Shown here: positions 9,449 to 16,867 of the stretch, in pieces
How the letters are laid out: every line of letters begins with the position of its first letter
How positions within the stretch are numbered: position 1 is the first letter of the stretch
NCBI GenBank assembly: GCA_964517875.1
Contig: CAZFEU010000002.1
Span: 1 to 64,000 of the forward strand
From: JAJPXC01 sp964517875
GTDB taxonomy: Bacteria > Bacteroidota > Bacteroidia > Bacteroidales > Muribaculaceae
Length of the DNA stretch: 64,000 nt
Direction of reading: 5' to 3'
Notes under the pieces: generated by a model
Databases searched by the model: none
Told to the model about the DNA's origin: nothing
The model's input: the letters and a program-made list of their open reading frames with translations, nothing else
Translations under genes and position numbers: made by a program

Positions 9449-10501
9449 TTATTTTCTTGGCACTTCAGTTTCGATCTCCTTAGTGTACTCCCACTCAGCC
9501 ACATCGATGTTGAACAGCACCTTGCGGTTATCGATATGCAACGACAGCGTGTAGCTGTAACCCGAACGCCATCCTTGTGGAACTGCGAATCTTTCTGTTT
9601 TTAAACGCCATTCTCCATCGTCATAGACGGTGTACTTCACCATCATTTCGGTCGACACATCGGGATTGGGTATCAGCAGCAGCCCGTCGCTGTTGGAGAA
9701 GAGGCTGTAGGTCTTTTCATCAGGTGGCAATATCCTGGCCTCATCACCGCTTGCCGGAAACTCGATTTTCAGGATGCCTCGCTCGGTTATGCTCCACCCG
9801 TCGTAAGTGTCGGGTGCGGGGTCGAAGTCGTAGGTCATCGAGCTGCCGCCGGTAATTGGCGAGGGTGTGATGGAATAGTCACCCCTTACCGGTATATTGT
9901 AAAACGTGATTTCGTTAATCACCAGCGGTTGTGCACCGGCAACCGGATTGGTATATTTAGAGTTGATATTGAAGTTGGAAAGAATATGACCGAAACGGAA
10001 TACTATATCCCCGCCGTTTTGGCCGTCGTAGTTGCGACGGTGGGCGGTGACGAGCACGTCGGTGGCATCCTTGTAGTTGTCGATTGGGTATCTATATGTG
10101 AATGTTAGCTTACTGTTCGAATATTGGCGTGCGGAGACACACGGTGTGGTGGCCGGATATAGGGCCACGAATGAATGTTGGAACTCGGGAAACCAGTATC
10201 GAGTATCGTCGTAGCTCCATTGCCTGGCCGAAGGGTCGTAACTCACCTCGGCGCCGTTGAGTATTGTGATCAGAGGATCACCGGGTTGTGGGTCTATGCG
10301 CTTCATGTCGCCATAGACCAAGAATGAGTGGTCGGTGATGTTGCTGTTGCTGACGAGTGTGGTGCGCGAAGCCACCTCGGTGGCAAATACCACCTTGTTG
10401 CCGCGTGATGTCGGGGGCTCGTCAGCGCCCGACTGGCATGACGTCGCCATCAGGCACAAGGTTGCCGGCACCAATATAATATTACTCAGTCTGCGTAGCA
10501 T
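9449..10501 (-). CDS. fimbrillin family lipoprotein
   Basis: A 350-residue lipoprotein starting at 10501 (MLRRLSNIILVPATLCLMAT, Cys22 in the lipobox). An earlier in-frame ATG at 10561 lies inside the stem-loop that follows the major fimbrillin, so it is unlikely to be used. The family core FRFGHILSNFNIN is at 168-180. The C-terminus RSGYSYTLSLHIDN followed by FNIDVAEWEYTKEIE matches the usual fimbrillin ending. It is the first gene after the stem-loop, so its expression probably depends on read-through. Confidence 0.8.
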   Translation of the reverse strand: MLRRLSNIILVPATLCLMATSCQSGADEPPTSRGNKVVFATEVASRTTLVSNSNITDHSFLVYGDMKRIDPQPGDPLITILNGAEVSYDPSARQWSYDDTRYWFPEFQHSFVALYPATTPCVSARQYSNSKLTFTYRYPIDNYKDATDVLVTAHRRNYDGQNGGDIVFRFGHILSNFNINSKYTNPVAGAQPLVINEITFYNIPVRGDYSITPSPITGGSSMTYDFDPAPDTYDGWSITERGILKIEFPASGDEARILPPDEKTYSLFSNSDGLLLIPNPDVSTEMMVKYTVYDDGEWRLKTERFAVPQGWRSGYSYTLSLHIDNRKVLFNIDVAEWEYTKEIETEVPRK

Positions 10502-10558
10502 AATCTGGTTGGAGTTTGTGGATAGGGATTTGTGTGTGTTTCGATAGGTTGTTATTAA

Positions 10559-10594
10559 CATACGGCGCCGCCCGCTGTTGAGCGGCGCCGTATG
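10559..10594 (-). terminator. stem-loop between major and minor fimbrillin genes
   Basis: A perfect 13-base inverted repeat, CATACGGCGCCGC (10559-10571) and GCGGCGCCGTATG (10582-10594), with a 10-base loop. An alternative inner stem CCGCT/AGCGG is also possible. On the minus strand it lies 38 bases after the stop of the major fimbrillin, followed by TTAATAA rather than a long U-tract. It probably causes partial termination or protects the upstream mRNA end. Confidence 0.75.
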
Positions 10595-10632
10595 TGGTAG
10601 TCAGTCATTAAACGTACAATAACGTGGTATTA

Positions 10633-11775
10633 TTACTTGTCGATGATGATATTGAACTTGTCATCGTTCTGCCAGTCAACAACTCGGCCGTCGCCATCGG
10701 TGGCAGTGGTGAATACGATAGCATCCATGTTGGTCGATGATCCGCTGAGCACTACATTGTAGGTGTAGAAGTAGCCGGCAAGCCAGATGGGGTTGAATGT
10801 GGCGGTCAGAGACTTTGAGAGCACTTTTGCGCCCTGGTTGTATGCCTCGATGTCGAATGTCAGGTATACCTGTGTGTCAGGTGTGCTTTCTGTGCCTTCC
10901 TCACCCTTGTAGCCGTAAGGAATTACGAAACCTGTGCCGGTACTAACGGTGAGCTGGTTCTTTTGCTCGTCAAGGCCATTTACGATTGTGATGTTGGTGG
11001 GGTTGCCCTCAGCGTCGACTGCAGCGGTCGACAGATTGATGTAAGGCACGTCACCTTCGTTACGCCATACTCTCTGCCAGCCTGTCACGGGGTGATAGTC
11101 ACCATAGTTGCGGATGTTCTGAATCGACACGTTCTTGATCATCACGGTGTAGTCAGAGGGGAATTTGCTGCTGAAGCGCACATTCACCTTGCTGAGGATG
11201 TGCTTGAACTGCAGAGCCACAGCTGCGTTGCCGCTTTCCAGGCCCAGGATGCCTTCGTAGTTGTTGCCACCTACGTTCGAAGCGTAGATCAGGTCGTGCT
11301 GGTGTGAGTTATCGCAACGATAACCCTCGATGGTAAGTACACGGTCGGCTGCGGTAAGAGTCTTGTCGGTATTTGCCATATTCAGGTTAAACTTGCCATA
11401 CTCTCCGCTAAGCTTATTGGCATTGCCGCAGTTATAGGCATAGAAGTAGTAGCGGGCGTCCTTCACCCAGTAGCGCAGGTTCTCATCGCTGTCAATAGTG
11501 GGGGTGTAGTACCATTTTACACCATCGCGCTTCACCAGCACGTCATCGAAGATTTCTACGGCGGTGGTGGGGTCGGTGGGGGTGGTGTAGAATCCGAATA
11601 CATTGAACTGCTTCAGATTGGCGCCTGTGATGTCGTCAGCACGAGAGGGCTTGTTGACCACGTTCTCAAAGCTGATGGCATTTCTACTCTTCTCCACGTC
11701 GTTGATCACGTCTTCCGAGGTACATGCTGTCAGAGCGAGTGCACCTGCTGCGAGATAGAAAAATTTACTTTTCAT
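10633..11775 (-). CDS. fimbrillin lipoprotein, probable major subunit of fimbria 1
   Basis: A 380-residue lipoprotein (MKSKFFYLAAGALALTAC, Cys18 in lipobox LTAC) with the family core LQFKHILSKVNVRF (188-201) and the terminal WQNDDKFNIIIDK. It is placed as the major subunit because it is followed by a strong stem-loop and preceded by an 86-base AT-rich leader, an arrangement that would give it more transcript than the genes beyond. The export route is expected to be Sec, lipidation, outer-membrane transport, then proteolytic removal of the N-terminus and strand-exchange polymerisation (family knowledge). Confidence 0.78.
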   Translation of the reverse strand: MKSKFFYLAAGALALTACTSEDVINDVEKSRNAISFENVVNKPSRADDITGANLKQFNVFGFYTTPTDPTTAVEIFDDVLVKRDGVKWYYTPTIDSDENLRYWVKDARYYFYAYNCGNANKLSGEYGKFNLNMANTDKTLTAADRVLTIEGYRCDNSHQHDLIYASNVGGNNYEGILGLESGNAAVALQFKHILSKVNVRFSSKFPSDYTVMIKNVSIQNIRNYGDYHPVTGWQRVWRNEGDVPYINLSTAAVDAEGNPTNITIVNGLDEQKNQLTVSTGTGFVIPYGYKGEEGTESTPDTQVYLTFDIEAYNQGAKVLSKSLTATFNPIWLAGYFYTYNVVLSGSSTNMDAIVFTTATDGDGRVVDWQNDDKFNIIIDK

Positions 11776-11861
11776 ACGATTAAAAAATGTAATGATTAAT
11801 TAAGAAATTTGTAATTTGTTAATTTGTTTTATATTGTTTTATTTAGTTATTTTTCTTGGTT

Positions 11862-12902
11862 TCATTTGGTGTTGAGTGGCAGGTCGATTATGTCGCCATT
11901 TTCACCCCAGTCGGTCACATCCACATCAAATCCGGAGTTGGGCTCGCCTTGTTCGTCCTCTACTCGCAGCCCCTTCACGGTGATTACGCCGCCGCGGGGT
12001 TGATGTTTCAGCTGGTCGGAGATGTCTATGTCAAATTCTATTGTCTTGCCATTGTAGAGCATCACTTCAAGATTGAGCGAATAGGGCCGGTCGGGGGTCT
12101 CCCCGTCTGTTCGGCCATAGTAGGCGTCGGGAAATCCGGGTACTCCGAACGAGTGTACTGATGCCTGGCACCCCTTGTCGGTGATGGTGCAGTCGTAGAG
12201 CACGATTGCCGCCTCCTCCGATGTCACGCCCGTGCGCAGGTACACCGATTCGGCCACGCCACCCAAGGCTCCTCGTGCCAGGGCCACGTACTCCAGTCCG
12301 TGCTCAAATTCGTAGTTGATCAGGTAGGTATATACCAGCGGCTGCATCTTCTTGTGCAGATTAAGCTGCTCATGATTCTTGATGGCCGGCACGTGCTCCA
12401 CGAAGCATGAGTAGAGCACATCCGGTGGATTGGTGGTGCGGGCGTCCTGATGTGCCTCGTACATCGCCGCCAGCGAGGCGCGCGAGCGCGAGCGTGTGGT
12501 GGCCGTGGCACGCGCATCGGTCAGCGACGCCACGTCCGACAGCACTATGTATTCGGTGTCGCCGTTGTAGAACAGCACCGAGCGCTCCCTGCCGGGCTCT
12601 ACTATGAAGCTTTTGCCGTCGGGCGACATAAAGCTTTCGCTGCGGCGCCCGTCGTCATAGTAGCTCACCATGTTGATCCATTCGGGCATGTCGGGGCGCA
12701 GTGCGTCGTATTCGTGGCCATACCCCTCCTTATCCCAGTTATTGATATGGTTGTGGCCGTAGTCGCGCTCCCACTCCAGCTCCCACTCGAAGTTTACGTC
12801 AAGCGTCGGATAGTGGTCGTAGCACAGCTCCTCACGGCACGATGTCAATATCGGCAGTATGGAAATCAAAACAGCTATTATGTAATATCTGCCCCTGCTC
12901 AT
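11862..12902 (-). CDS. DUF5119 domain lipoprotein of the fimbrial operon
   Basis: A 346-residue lipoprotein with lipobox LTSC (Cys22) followed by the typical DUF5119 opening REELCYDHYPTLDVNFEWE. DUF5119 proteins recur in Bacteroidales fimbrillin operons; no biochemical role is established, and an anchor or assembly role at the outer membrane is inferred. It overlaps the upstream DUF3575 gene by four bases (ATGA), so it is translationally coupled. A short Arg/Ala/Ser-rich stretch near 130-142 (DARATATTRSRSRAS) stands out. Confidence 0.75.
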   Translation of the reverse strand: MSRGRYYIIAVLISILPILTSCREELCYDHYPTLDVNFEWELEWERDYGHNHINNWDKEGYGHEYDALRPDMPEWINMVSYYDDGRRSESFMSPDGKSFIVEPGRERSVLFYNGDTEYIVLSDVASLTDARATATTRSRSRASLAAMYEAHQDARTTNPPDVLYSCFVEHVPAIKNHEQLNLHKKMQPLVYTYLINYEFEHGLEYVALARGALGGVAESVYLRTGVTSEEAAIVLYDCTITDKGCQASVHSFGVPGFPDAYYGRTDGETPDRPYSLNLEVMLYNGKTIEFDIDISDQLKHQPRGGVITVKGLRVEDEQGEPNSGFDVDVTDWGENGDIIDLPLNTK

Positions 12903-14200
12903 ATCACCGATTTCGCCCTCCTTTTAGGTTTGTTCACGTCACAGAATCGCCATGCGATCGAGAATTTCAGCTTTATCGGGCCGAAATAATTCACATCCTT
13001 GGTGCGCATGTACACATGGTGCCCGTCTACAGGCTGATACTCCTTGTAGCGGGTGAACACATACCCCAGCCCCACCTCGGCCTCGAGCGACAGGCGATGT
13101 TTGATAGGCCATGAGTAGCCCACCGACACTCCCGACATCATGCCCCACCCGTAGCGTCCGGGGGTGTTCTTAAGCAAGTCGTACCAGCCGCCGCCGGCTA
13201 TCACTCCGGCATACATGCCATGCCATGGAGCGCGGGGATTGATCCAGCGGCGCACCTCGGCGTCGATTATGTTAAGGCGGTAACTTTTATTGCGTTTATA
13301 GCTGCCCCATGCGGCCACACACCCCTCAAGAGCCACCGACCAGCGGTGGTCGATCAGCCACTCCATTTCCACGTTGGGCAGCAAGGCTGCGTAGTAGAGC
13401 ATGTTGGTCTTAAGCGCCAGGCGGTAGTAGGGGGCATCGTCGGCCAGGTCAGCCGCCTCAGCCATCTCAGCGTTGGCGGTGTCCTCGGCAGTAGCATCTA
13501 CGCTACTTGTGTCGGCACTACTTGTGTCGGCGCAATATTCTTCGCCAGTATCCACTACTGTTTCTTCTATCTCCACCGTGTCCACCGTCACAGTCTCGAC
13601 AGCCGCATCGGCCTGCGGGGTGCGCCTGTATAGCGAAATAGCCACGGCATTGCGCAGCTTGGGGAACAGATGAGCGTACATCCACCGCCACGCACGGCCT
13701 CCGGCCAGGTCCATCAACTGCTTCTTGAGGCCATCGATCGTGCGACCTTGGACGTCATATACATATAGCGGAGTGTTGTCGAGTATATCCAGCACCTTTT
13801 CGCGGCATGGCACGCCGGCGTTGTCGGCGACAAGGCGGCGCAGCTCGCCCCACCCTATGCCCGACGGGCGTTGCTCTACCATCGAGGGGCTGACGCCGGC
13901 ATTAGCTGTTAAGTATTCGGCTATTGTCGAGCATCGGCTTCGGGCAAGGCGCTCATTGGCCCGGGGCTTGCCCTCGGGCGAGGCGTAGCCATAAACCACT
14001 ATGCTCTCCAGATCACCCGCTTCAACGGCATCGCGCACTTTGTCGACAAAAGCCGCCATCACCTCACGGTTGTGCCCCAGCGCAGGGTCAAATGTCCTAT
14101 GCCCCACACTGAAATATACATTCACCGAGTCAGCGCAATTAGCACCCAGTGAAGTCAACGTGATAATGAACGCAAGTATAGATAATAGCTGTCTCATCAT
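12899..14200 (-). CDS. OmpA-like / DUF3575 outer-membrane protein of fimbrial operon 1
   Basis: A 433-residue exported protein with a Sec signal (MMRQLLSILAFIITLTSLGA). Residues about 65-100 carry an OmpA-like peptidoglycan-associated segment (VVYGYASPEGKPRANERLA). A low-complexity Asp/Thr/Ala/Ser linker follows at about 215-256. From about 258 comes a DUF3575 beta-barrel-like domain (LKTNMLYYAALLPNVEMEW, later GVSVGYSWPIKHRLSLEAEVGLGYVFTRY). This architecture is typical of the first gene in fimbrial loci, likely assisting assembly in the outer membrane. It has a clear promoter at 14280-14311. Confidence 0.82.
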   Translation of the reverse strand: MMRQLLSILAFIITLTSLGANCADSVNVYFSVGHRTFDPALGHNREVMAAFVDKVRDAVEAGDLESIVVYGYASPEGKPRANERLARSRCSTIAEYLTANAGVSPSMVEQRPSGIGWGELRRLVADNAGVPCREKVLDILDNTPLYVYDVQGRTIDGLKKQLMDLAGGRAWRWMYAHLFPKLRNAVAISLYRRTPQADAAVETVTVDTVEIEETVVDTGEEYCADTSSADTSSVDATAEDTANAEMAEAADLADDAPYYRLALKTNMLYYAALLPNVEMEWLIDHRWSVALEGCVAAWGSYKRNKSYRLNIIDAEVRRWINPRAPWHGMYAGVIAGGGWYDLLKNTPGRYGWGMMSGVSVGYSWPIKHRLSLEAEVGLGYVFTRYKEYQPVDGHHVYMRTKDVNYFGPIKLKFSIAWRFCDVNKPKRRAKSVI

Positions 14201-14279
14201 TTACGAAAAGACATTGGTATTCACATGTTGGTTTATTAGTCCCTGTAGCAGGACCCTTCTTATGCTCAAAAATTAATTG

Positions 14280-14311
14280 CAAAAATAAATGATGTCAGCG
14301 TTTCCACCAAA
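14280..14311 (-). promoter_or_regulatory. promoter of fimbrial operon 1
   Basis: On the minus strand TTTG (14308-14311) is followed after 20 bases by TATTTTTG (14280-14287), an exact match to TTTG-N19/21-TAnnTTTG. Transcription should start near 14273, giving a leader of about 73 bases before the ATG at 14200. Between here and the peptide locus (14312-14659) lie an AT-rich stretch, a C-run near 14401 and a repeat element. Confidence 0.75.
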
Positions 14312-14462
14312 TTTTTGAATAATTAATTTATCACAAAAAACCTAAATTATGTAGTTTTTCGCAGCTATTAAAAAATCTAATCAAGAAATATAACACTTCA
14401 CCCCCCCCCAGTTACAATCTGTAAGTTGACCCCATCGAGCCGCGGCCACCGCTCCACCTCCA

Positions 14463-14630
14463 GGCGCCCCGCGATGCGGAGCTACTGCGATGCGGGGATC
14501 TGATGCTATTTTTGATGCCAAGCCGCCGACTCCAGAGATGGTGACGCAGCGTAGCCGCCACAGCTCGGCTTTAGCCGGGCGTTACGGTTAGCCTATGACA
14601 AGCTCAGCGTAGCGAGCGCAGCCATAGGTT
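14463..14630. repeat. MITE/REP-like element, copy A (one end missing)
   Basis: It starts with the GGCGCCCCGCGATGCGGAG terminal sequence shared with the copies at 20.2 and 21.1 kb. It contains the conserved internal palindromes (CGGCTTTAGCCG, and the GCGTAGCGAGCGCAGCCATAGG arm) and then stops. The right terminal repeat CTCCGCATCGCGGAGCGCC is absent. It lies just downstream of the pqqD-like gene and could act as its transcript end. Confidence 0.75.
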
Positions 14631-14659
14631 GAAGGGGAAACCTCCCCCAACCCCCAACA

Positions 14660-14929
14660 TCAACGGTCGAGTAGCCCCTTTTCGGCCATGCGGTCAATGA
14701 TATGCCGGGCATCAGCGTCGGCCTCCGCCGGGTCGATGCCGTAGTGCTCCACGAGCAGACGCGCAGCATCGGCCACCTCAAACGACTTCCCCTTAAGATT
14801 TTCCCACAGCATAGCCGCCGACTCATTGAGCGTGATCATCTTGCCGAAGCTATCGGCATTGTTACCTTCGGCCAACACGATATTCTGCCCCATTACGGTG
14901 CGCAGAGTAAAACCCTTTTTTATCTTCAT
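14660..14929 (-). CDS. PqqD family protein (peptide-recognition element)
   Basis: An 89-residue protein from ATG 14929, two bases after the stop of the kinase-like gene; the start MKIKKGFTLRTVMGQNIVLA fits the usual PqqD family beginning better than the upstream in-frame ATGs. Features include the beta-rich N-terminus, GKMITLNESAAMLWENL in the middle and a C-terminal helix pair (AARLLVEHYGIDPAEADAD). PqqD proteins are RiPP recognition elements that bind leader peptides and present them to modifying enzymes. This is the last gene of the precursor, peptidase, kinase, pqqD operon. Confidence 0.88.
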   Translation of the reverse strand: MKIKKGFTLRTVMGQNIVLAEGNNADSFGKMITLNESAAMLWENLKGKSFEVADAARLLVEHYGIDPAEADADARHIIDRMAEKGLLDR

Positions 14930-14931
14930 TT

Positions 14932-15882
14932 TCACTTTATTATTCTGATTTGACATTCTTGTGCGACGACACCATCCCGGCACACCTGGGCAGCCTCAGC
15001 ATCAGGTCGGCAGTGCATTTCGTAGCACGCCACCCCCTCGGCCAGCCTCTCAATCATCTTGTGGCGCATATCGCGCAGCTCCTCGCTGAGGAATGGCAGA
15101 AAGAATACCGATGCCGTCAGCGACGCGTACGCCCTCAGCGGCGGCAGTTTACGCAACTCATTCACCTCCCCCCGCACTATGCGCACGAATGCCCCTATCA
15201 GGGCCGACACATTGCGGTAGCAGTGCGTCTTTCCGCTCCAGGGCGAGCCATAGGCCATAGCCGTGCCGTCGGCCTCTATCCTTATCACCGGGTGATCGTC
15301 ATTAAGCAGATCGGCCCCCTCGATATGTTTCGTCCACAGGGCAGCGTGAGTGCTCTTCCCCGTGCCGCTTTTACCTTGAAACATAAAAGCCTTCCCATCG
15401 TATGCCACCGCCGACGAGTGTATCAGCAGCGTACCGTTGCCGCATGTGCCAAGCATGTAGGCTATCATCAGCGCGTGCGACAGGAAATATGCGTCATTGT
15501 CGTCGCCATCGGGAGCCAACGCTATATCGGCGCGATCGAGCTTCTGTGGCATCTTCATCCACAGACGCGGCTCATGCTCCGACACGTGCCCGAACTCCAT
15601 CACAATGCCGCCGTCGGCAAGCCGCAATGCACGCGACGTGATGAAACCTATACCGCCGTACTCCGGCTCATATACCACCTCCCCCACAATCCGCGGGAGC
15701 GGGCCGCAGGTGATGTCGACCGCCACACTCATCACGTCGCAGCCGGCCAGTTCACCACCATCAGCTACTTCAAACGGCCGGAATCGAGGCTCGATTTCCC
15801 TCCATGCCGGCAGCTCGTCGGCCACCGACACAGCCAGGGCGTTTTGCGCCACTATATACGTATGATTCATCATAAGCCACAT
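14932..15882 (-). CDS. HPr-kinase-like P-loop protein of a peptide-modification operon
   Basis: A 316-residue protein with a Walker A motif GKSGTGKST (170-178), followed by an acidic LLNDDHPVIR segment (192-201) typical of the HprK/PEP-carboxykinase-like fold. There is no HPr-binding N-terminal domain. Related stand-alone proteins phosphorylate serine in lasso peptide precursors (paeninodin-type kinases), and many occur next to PqqD in Bacteroidetes. The substrate here is inferred to be the 49-residue peptide encoded at 16478-16627. The start could be 15882 or the in-frame ATG at 15870. It is a distant relative, so kinase activity is plausible but unproven. Confidence 0.75.
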   Translation of the reverse strand: MWLMMNHTYIVAQNALAVSVADELPAWREIEPRFRPFEVADGGELAGCDVMSVAVDITCGPLPRIVGEVVYEPEYGGIGFITSRALRLADGGIVMEFGHVSEHEPRLWMKMPQKLDRADIALAPDGDDNDAYFLSHALMIAYMLGTCGNGTLLIHSSAVAYDGKAFMFQGKSGTGKSTHAALWTKHIEGADLLNDDHPVIRIEADGTAMAYGSPWSGKTHCYRNVSALIGAFVRIVRGEVNELRKLPPLRAYASLTASVFFLPFLSEELRDMRHKMIERLAEGVACYEMHCRPDAEAAQVCRDGVVAQECQIRIIK

Positions 15883-15900
15883 CTATTACTTATTTCACAC

Positions 15901-16398
15901 TCACTTGCGTTGCCACACCCCATGCATGCGGGCGCGCACTCCACGCAAGTGAGCGCGCATCAGGTAGTACAAGCGTCGCACCGGCCAAACAGCGGCCCAG
16001 AAGTGCGAATATCGCTGGTAGGCCTTGTCGGTCACCGCAAACATACGTCGTGGAATGGCATGCCAGGGGCGGAAGCCCGACAGTCGGTGCACCTCGGCTA
16101 CACGTCCCATGATTTGCGACCGCCTCACTGTTTCAGTGTTAAGGCAATTGTCACCGCGGGTTATGTAGAGCGGCACACCATCCTGCTGTCGTATCTCCAC
16201 CAGCCTATGCACCACGTTACGCTCCCCGCCGTTCACTGTGTGCTTAAACAGCAGCAGGTCATCCACCCTCGGCTCCCCCTCGAGCGGCACCACCGCCACA
16301 CGATGATGCTCCCCCCAAATCAGGGGGCGCATACTGTTGCCTGTAGTCACAGGCACCACAAATTCAGTAGTCGGGCGTGATGCTTGATGCAAGCTCAT
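15901..16398 (-). CDS. S26/SipW-like signal peptidase without a membrane anchor
   Basis: A 165-residue S24/S26 peptidase-fold protein. GNSMRPLI (20-27) supplies the nucleophile Ser22, and NVVHRLVEI (61-69) supplies His64, the Ser-His arrangement of ER/SipW-type signal peptidases rather than the Ser-Lys pair of bacterial LepB. GDNCLN follows. No convincing N-terminal transmembrane segment is visible, so it may act in the cytoplasm. Its place between a small peptide gene and the kinase/PqqD genes suggests that it removes the leader of that peptide (inference). Confidence 0.75.
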   Translation of the reverse strand: MSLHQASRPTTEFVVPVTTGNSMRPLIWGEHHRVAVVPLEGEPRVDDLLLFKHTVNGGERNVVHRLVEIRQQDGVPLYITRGDNCLNTETVRRSQIMGRVAEVHRLSGFRPWHAIPRRMFAVTDKAYQRYSHFWAAVWPVRRLYYLMRAHLRGVRARMHGVWQRK

Positions 16399-16423
16399 AC
16401 TGTCAGTTACAGGATGGTCGATA

Positions 16424-16455
16424 TAAAAAAACGCCGGCTAAGATTAGTCAGCGTT
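16424..16455 (-). terminator. intrinsic terminator after the peptide precursor
   Basis: On the minus strand AACGC-TGACTAA and TTAGCCG-GCGTT (16430-16455) form a stem of about 12 pairs with one mismatch and a two-base loop, followed directly by seven T residues. It lies 23 bases after the precursor stop codon and before the peptidase gene. Partial read-through would make precursor mRNA more abundant than enzyme mRNA. Confidence 0.8.
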
Positions 16456-16477
16456 CTTTATTAGTACGACGGATGAA

Positions 16478-16627
16478 TTAGTTCCATTCGTCACCATTAT
16501 CTGGATCAGGATCGATAGATACACCGGGATTTGAAGGGTCGCTCGGTCCTGTTTTTGAATCCAAGAAAGATCCCTCAAGCACCAATTCGATTTCCTCAAG
16601 TTCGGGCTTTGCGTATTCGAATTTCAT
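16478..16627 (-). CDS. 49-residue acidic peptide, candidate RiPP precursor
   Basis: A short gene from ATG 16627 to TAA 16478-16480. The product begins MKFEYAKPELEEIELVLEG, continues SFLDSKTGPSDPSNPG and ends VSIDPDPDNGDEWN. The N-terminal half looks like a leader (Lys-Pro-Glu, alternating Glu/Ile/Leu, suited to binding a PqqD-type recognition element). The C-terminal half is short, Ser/Pro/Asp/Gly-rich and contains no Cys. It has its own promoter (16711-16741) and terminator (16424-16455) and leads an operon of peptidase, kinase-like and PqqD genes. The serines at 20, 24, 29, 32 and 37 are candidate phosphorylation sites. The precursor role is inference from context; I recognise no known family. 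Confidence 0.72.
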   Translation of the reverse strand: MKFEYAKPELEEIELVLEGSFLDSKTGPSDPSNPGVSIDPDPDNGDEWN

Positions 16628-16710
16628 GTTTTATATAGTTTTATCGTTTATAATCAAATATTTACAATGCCTGCTTCGCTGCAGAGCCACCGTTCCAATA
16701 ATTGTGTCGG

Positions 16711-16741
16711 CAAAGTTAAGCTATTTTATTTCTTTAACAAA
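16711..16741 (-). promoter_or_regulatory. promoter of the peptide precursor operon
   Basis: Minus-strand TTTG (16738-16741), 19 bases, TAACTTTG (16711-16718). Transcription is expected near 16704, leaving a leader of about 77 bases before the ATG at 16627. Confidence 0.78.
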
Positions 16742-16802
16742 GCAATTCGTAAAAAAGTTTTCACCACTGTGCCGAGCCTTTAAAAATCGGAGGTTTTAAA
16801 TT

Positions 16803-16834
16803 CCAAGAGGATGTCACCATTGGCATCCTCTTGG
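16803..16834 (-). terminator. terminator of the 1029-residue protein gene
   Basis: A perfect 11-base stem CCAAGAGGATG (16803-16813) / CATCCTCTTGG (16824-16834) with a 10-base loop, 33 bases past the stop codon at 16868 on the minus strand, followed by an AATTTAAAA stretch. It isolates this gene from the peptide operon that begins at 16741. Confidence 0.75.
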
Positions 16835-16867
16835 ATATTTGGTGGGTTCAGTTAAACTTGGGTCAAA

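Noticed and set aside
14593..14826. Alternative minus-strand frame overlapping the PqqD gene
   Set aside because: Different frame inside the PqqD gene; Arg/Ser-rich translation with no family.
14950..16380. Long plus-strand open frame (476 codons) across the peptide operon
   Set aside because: It lies antisense to the kinase-like and peptidase genes, which have clear motifs; the frame is open because of GC-rich codon bias, and its translation shows no domain.
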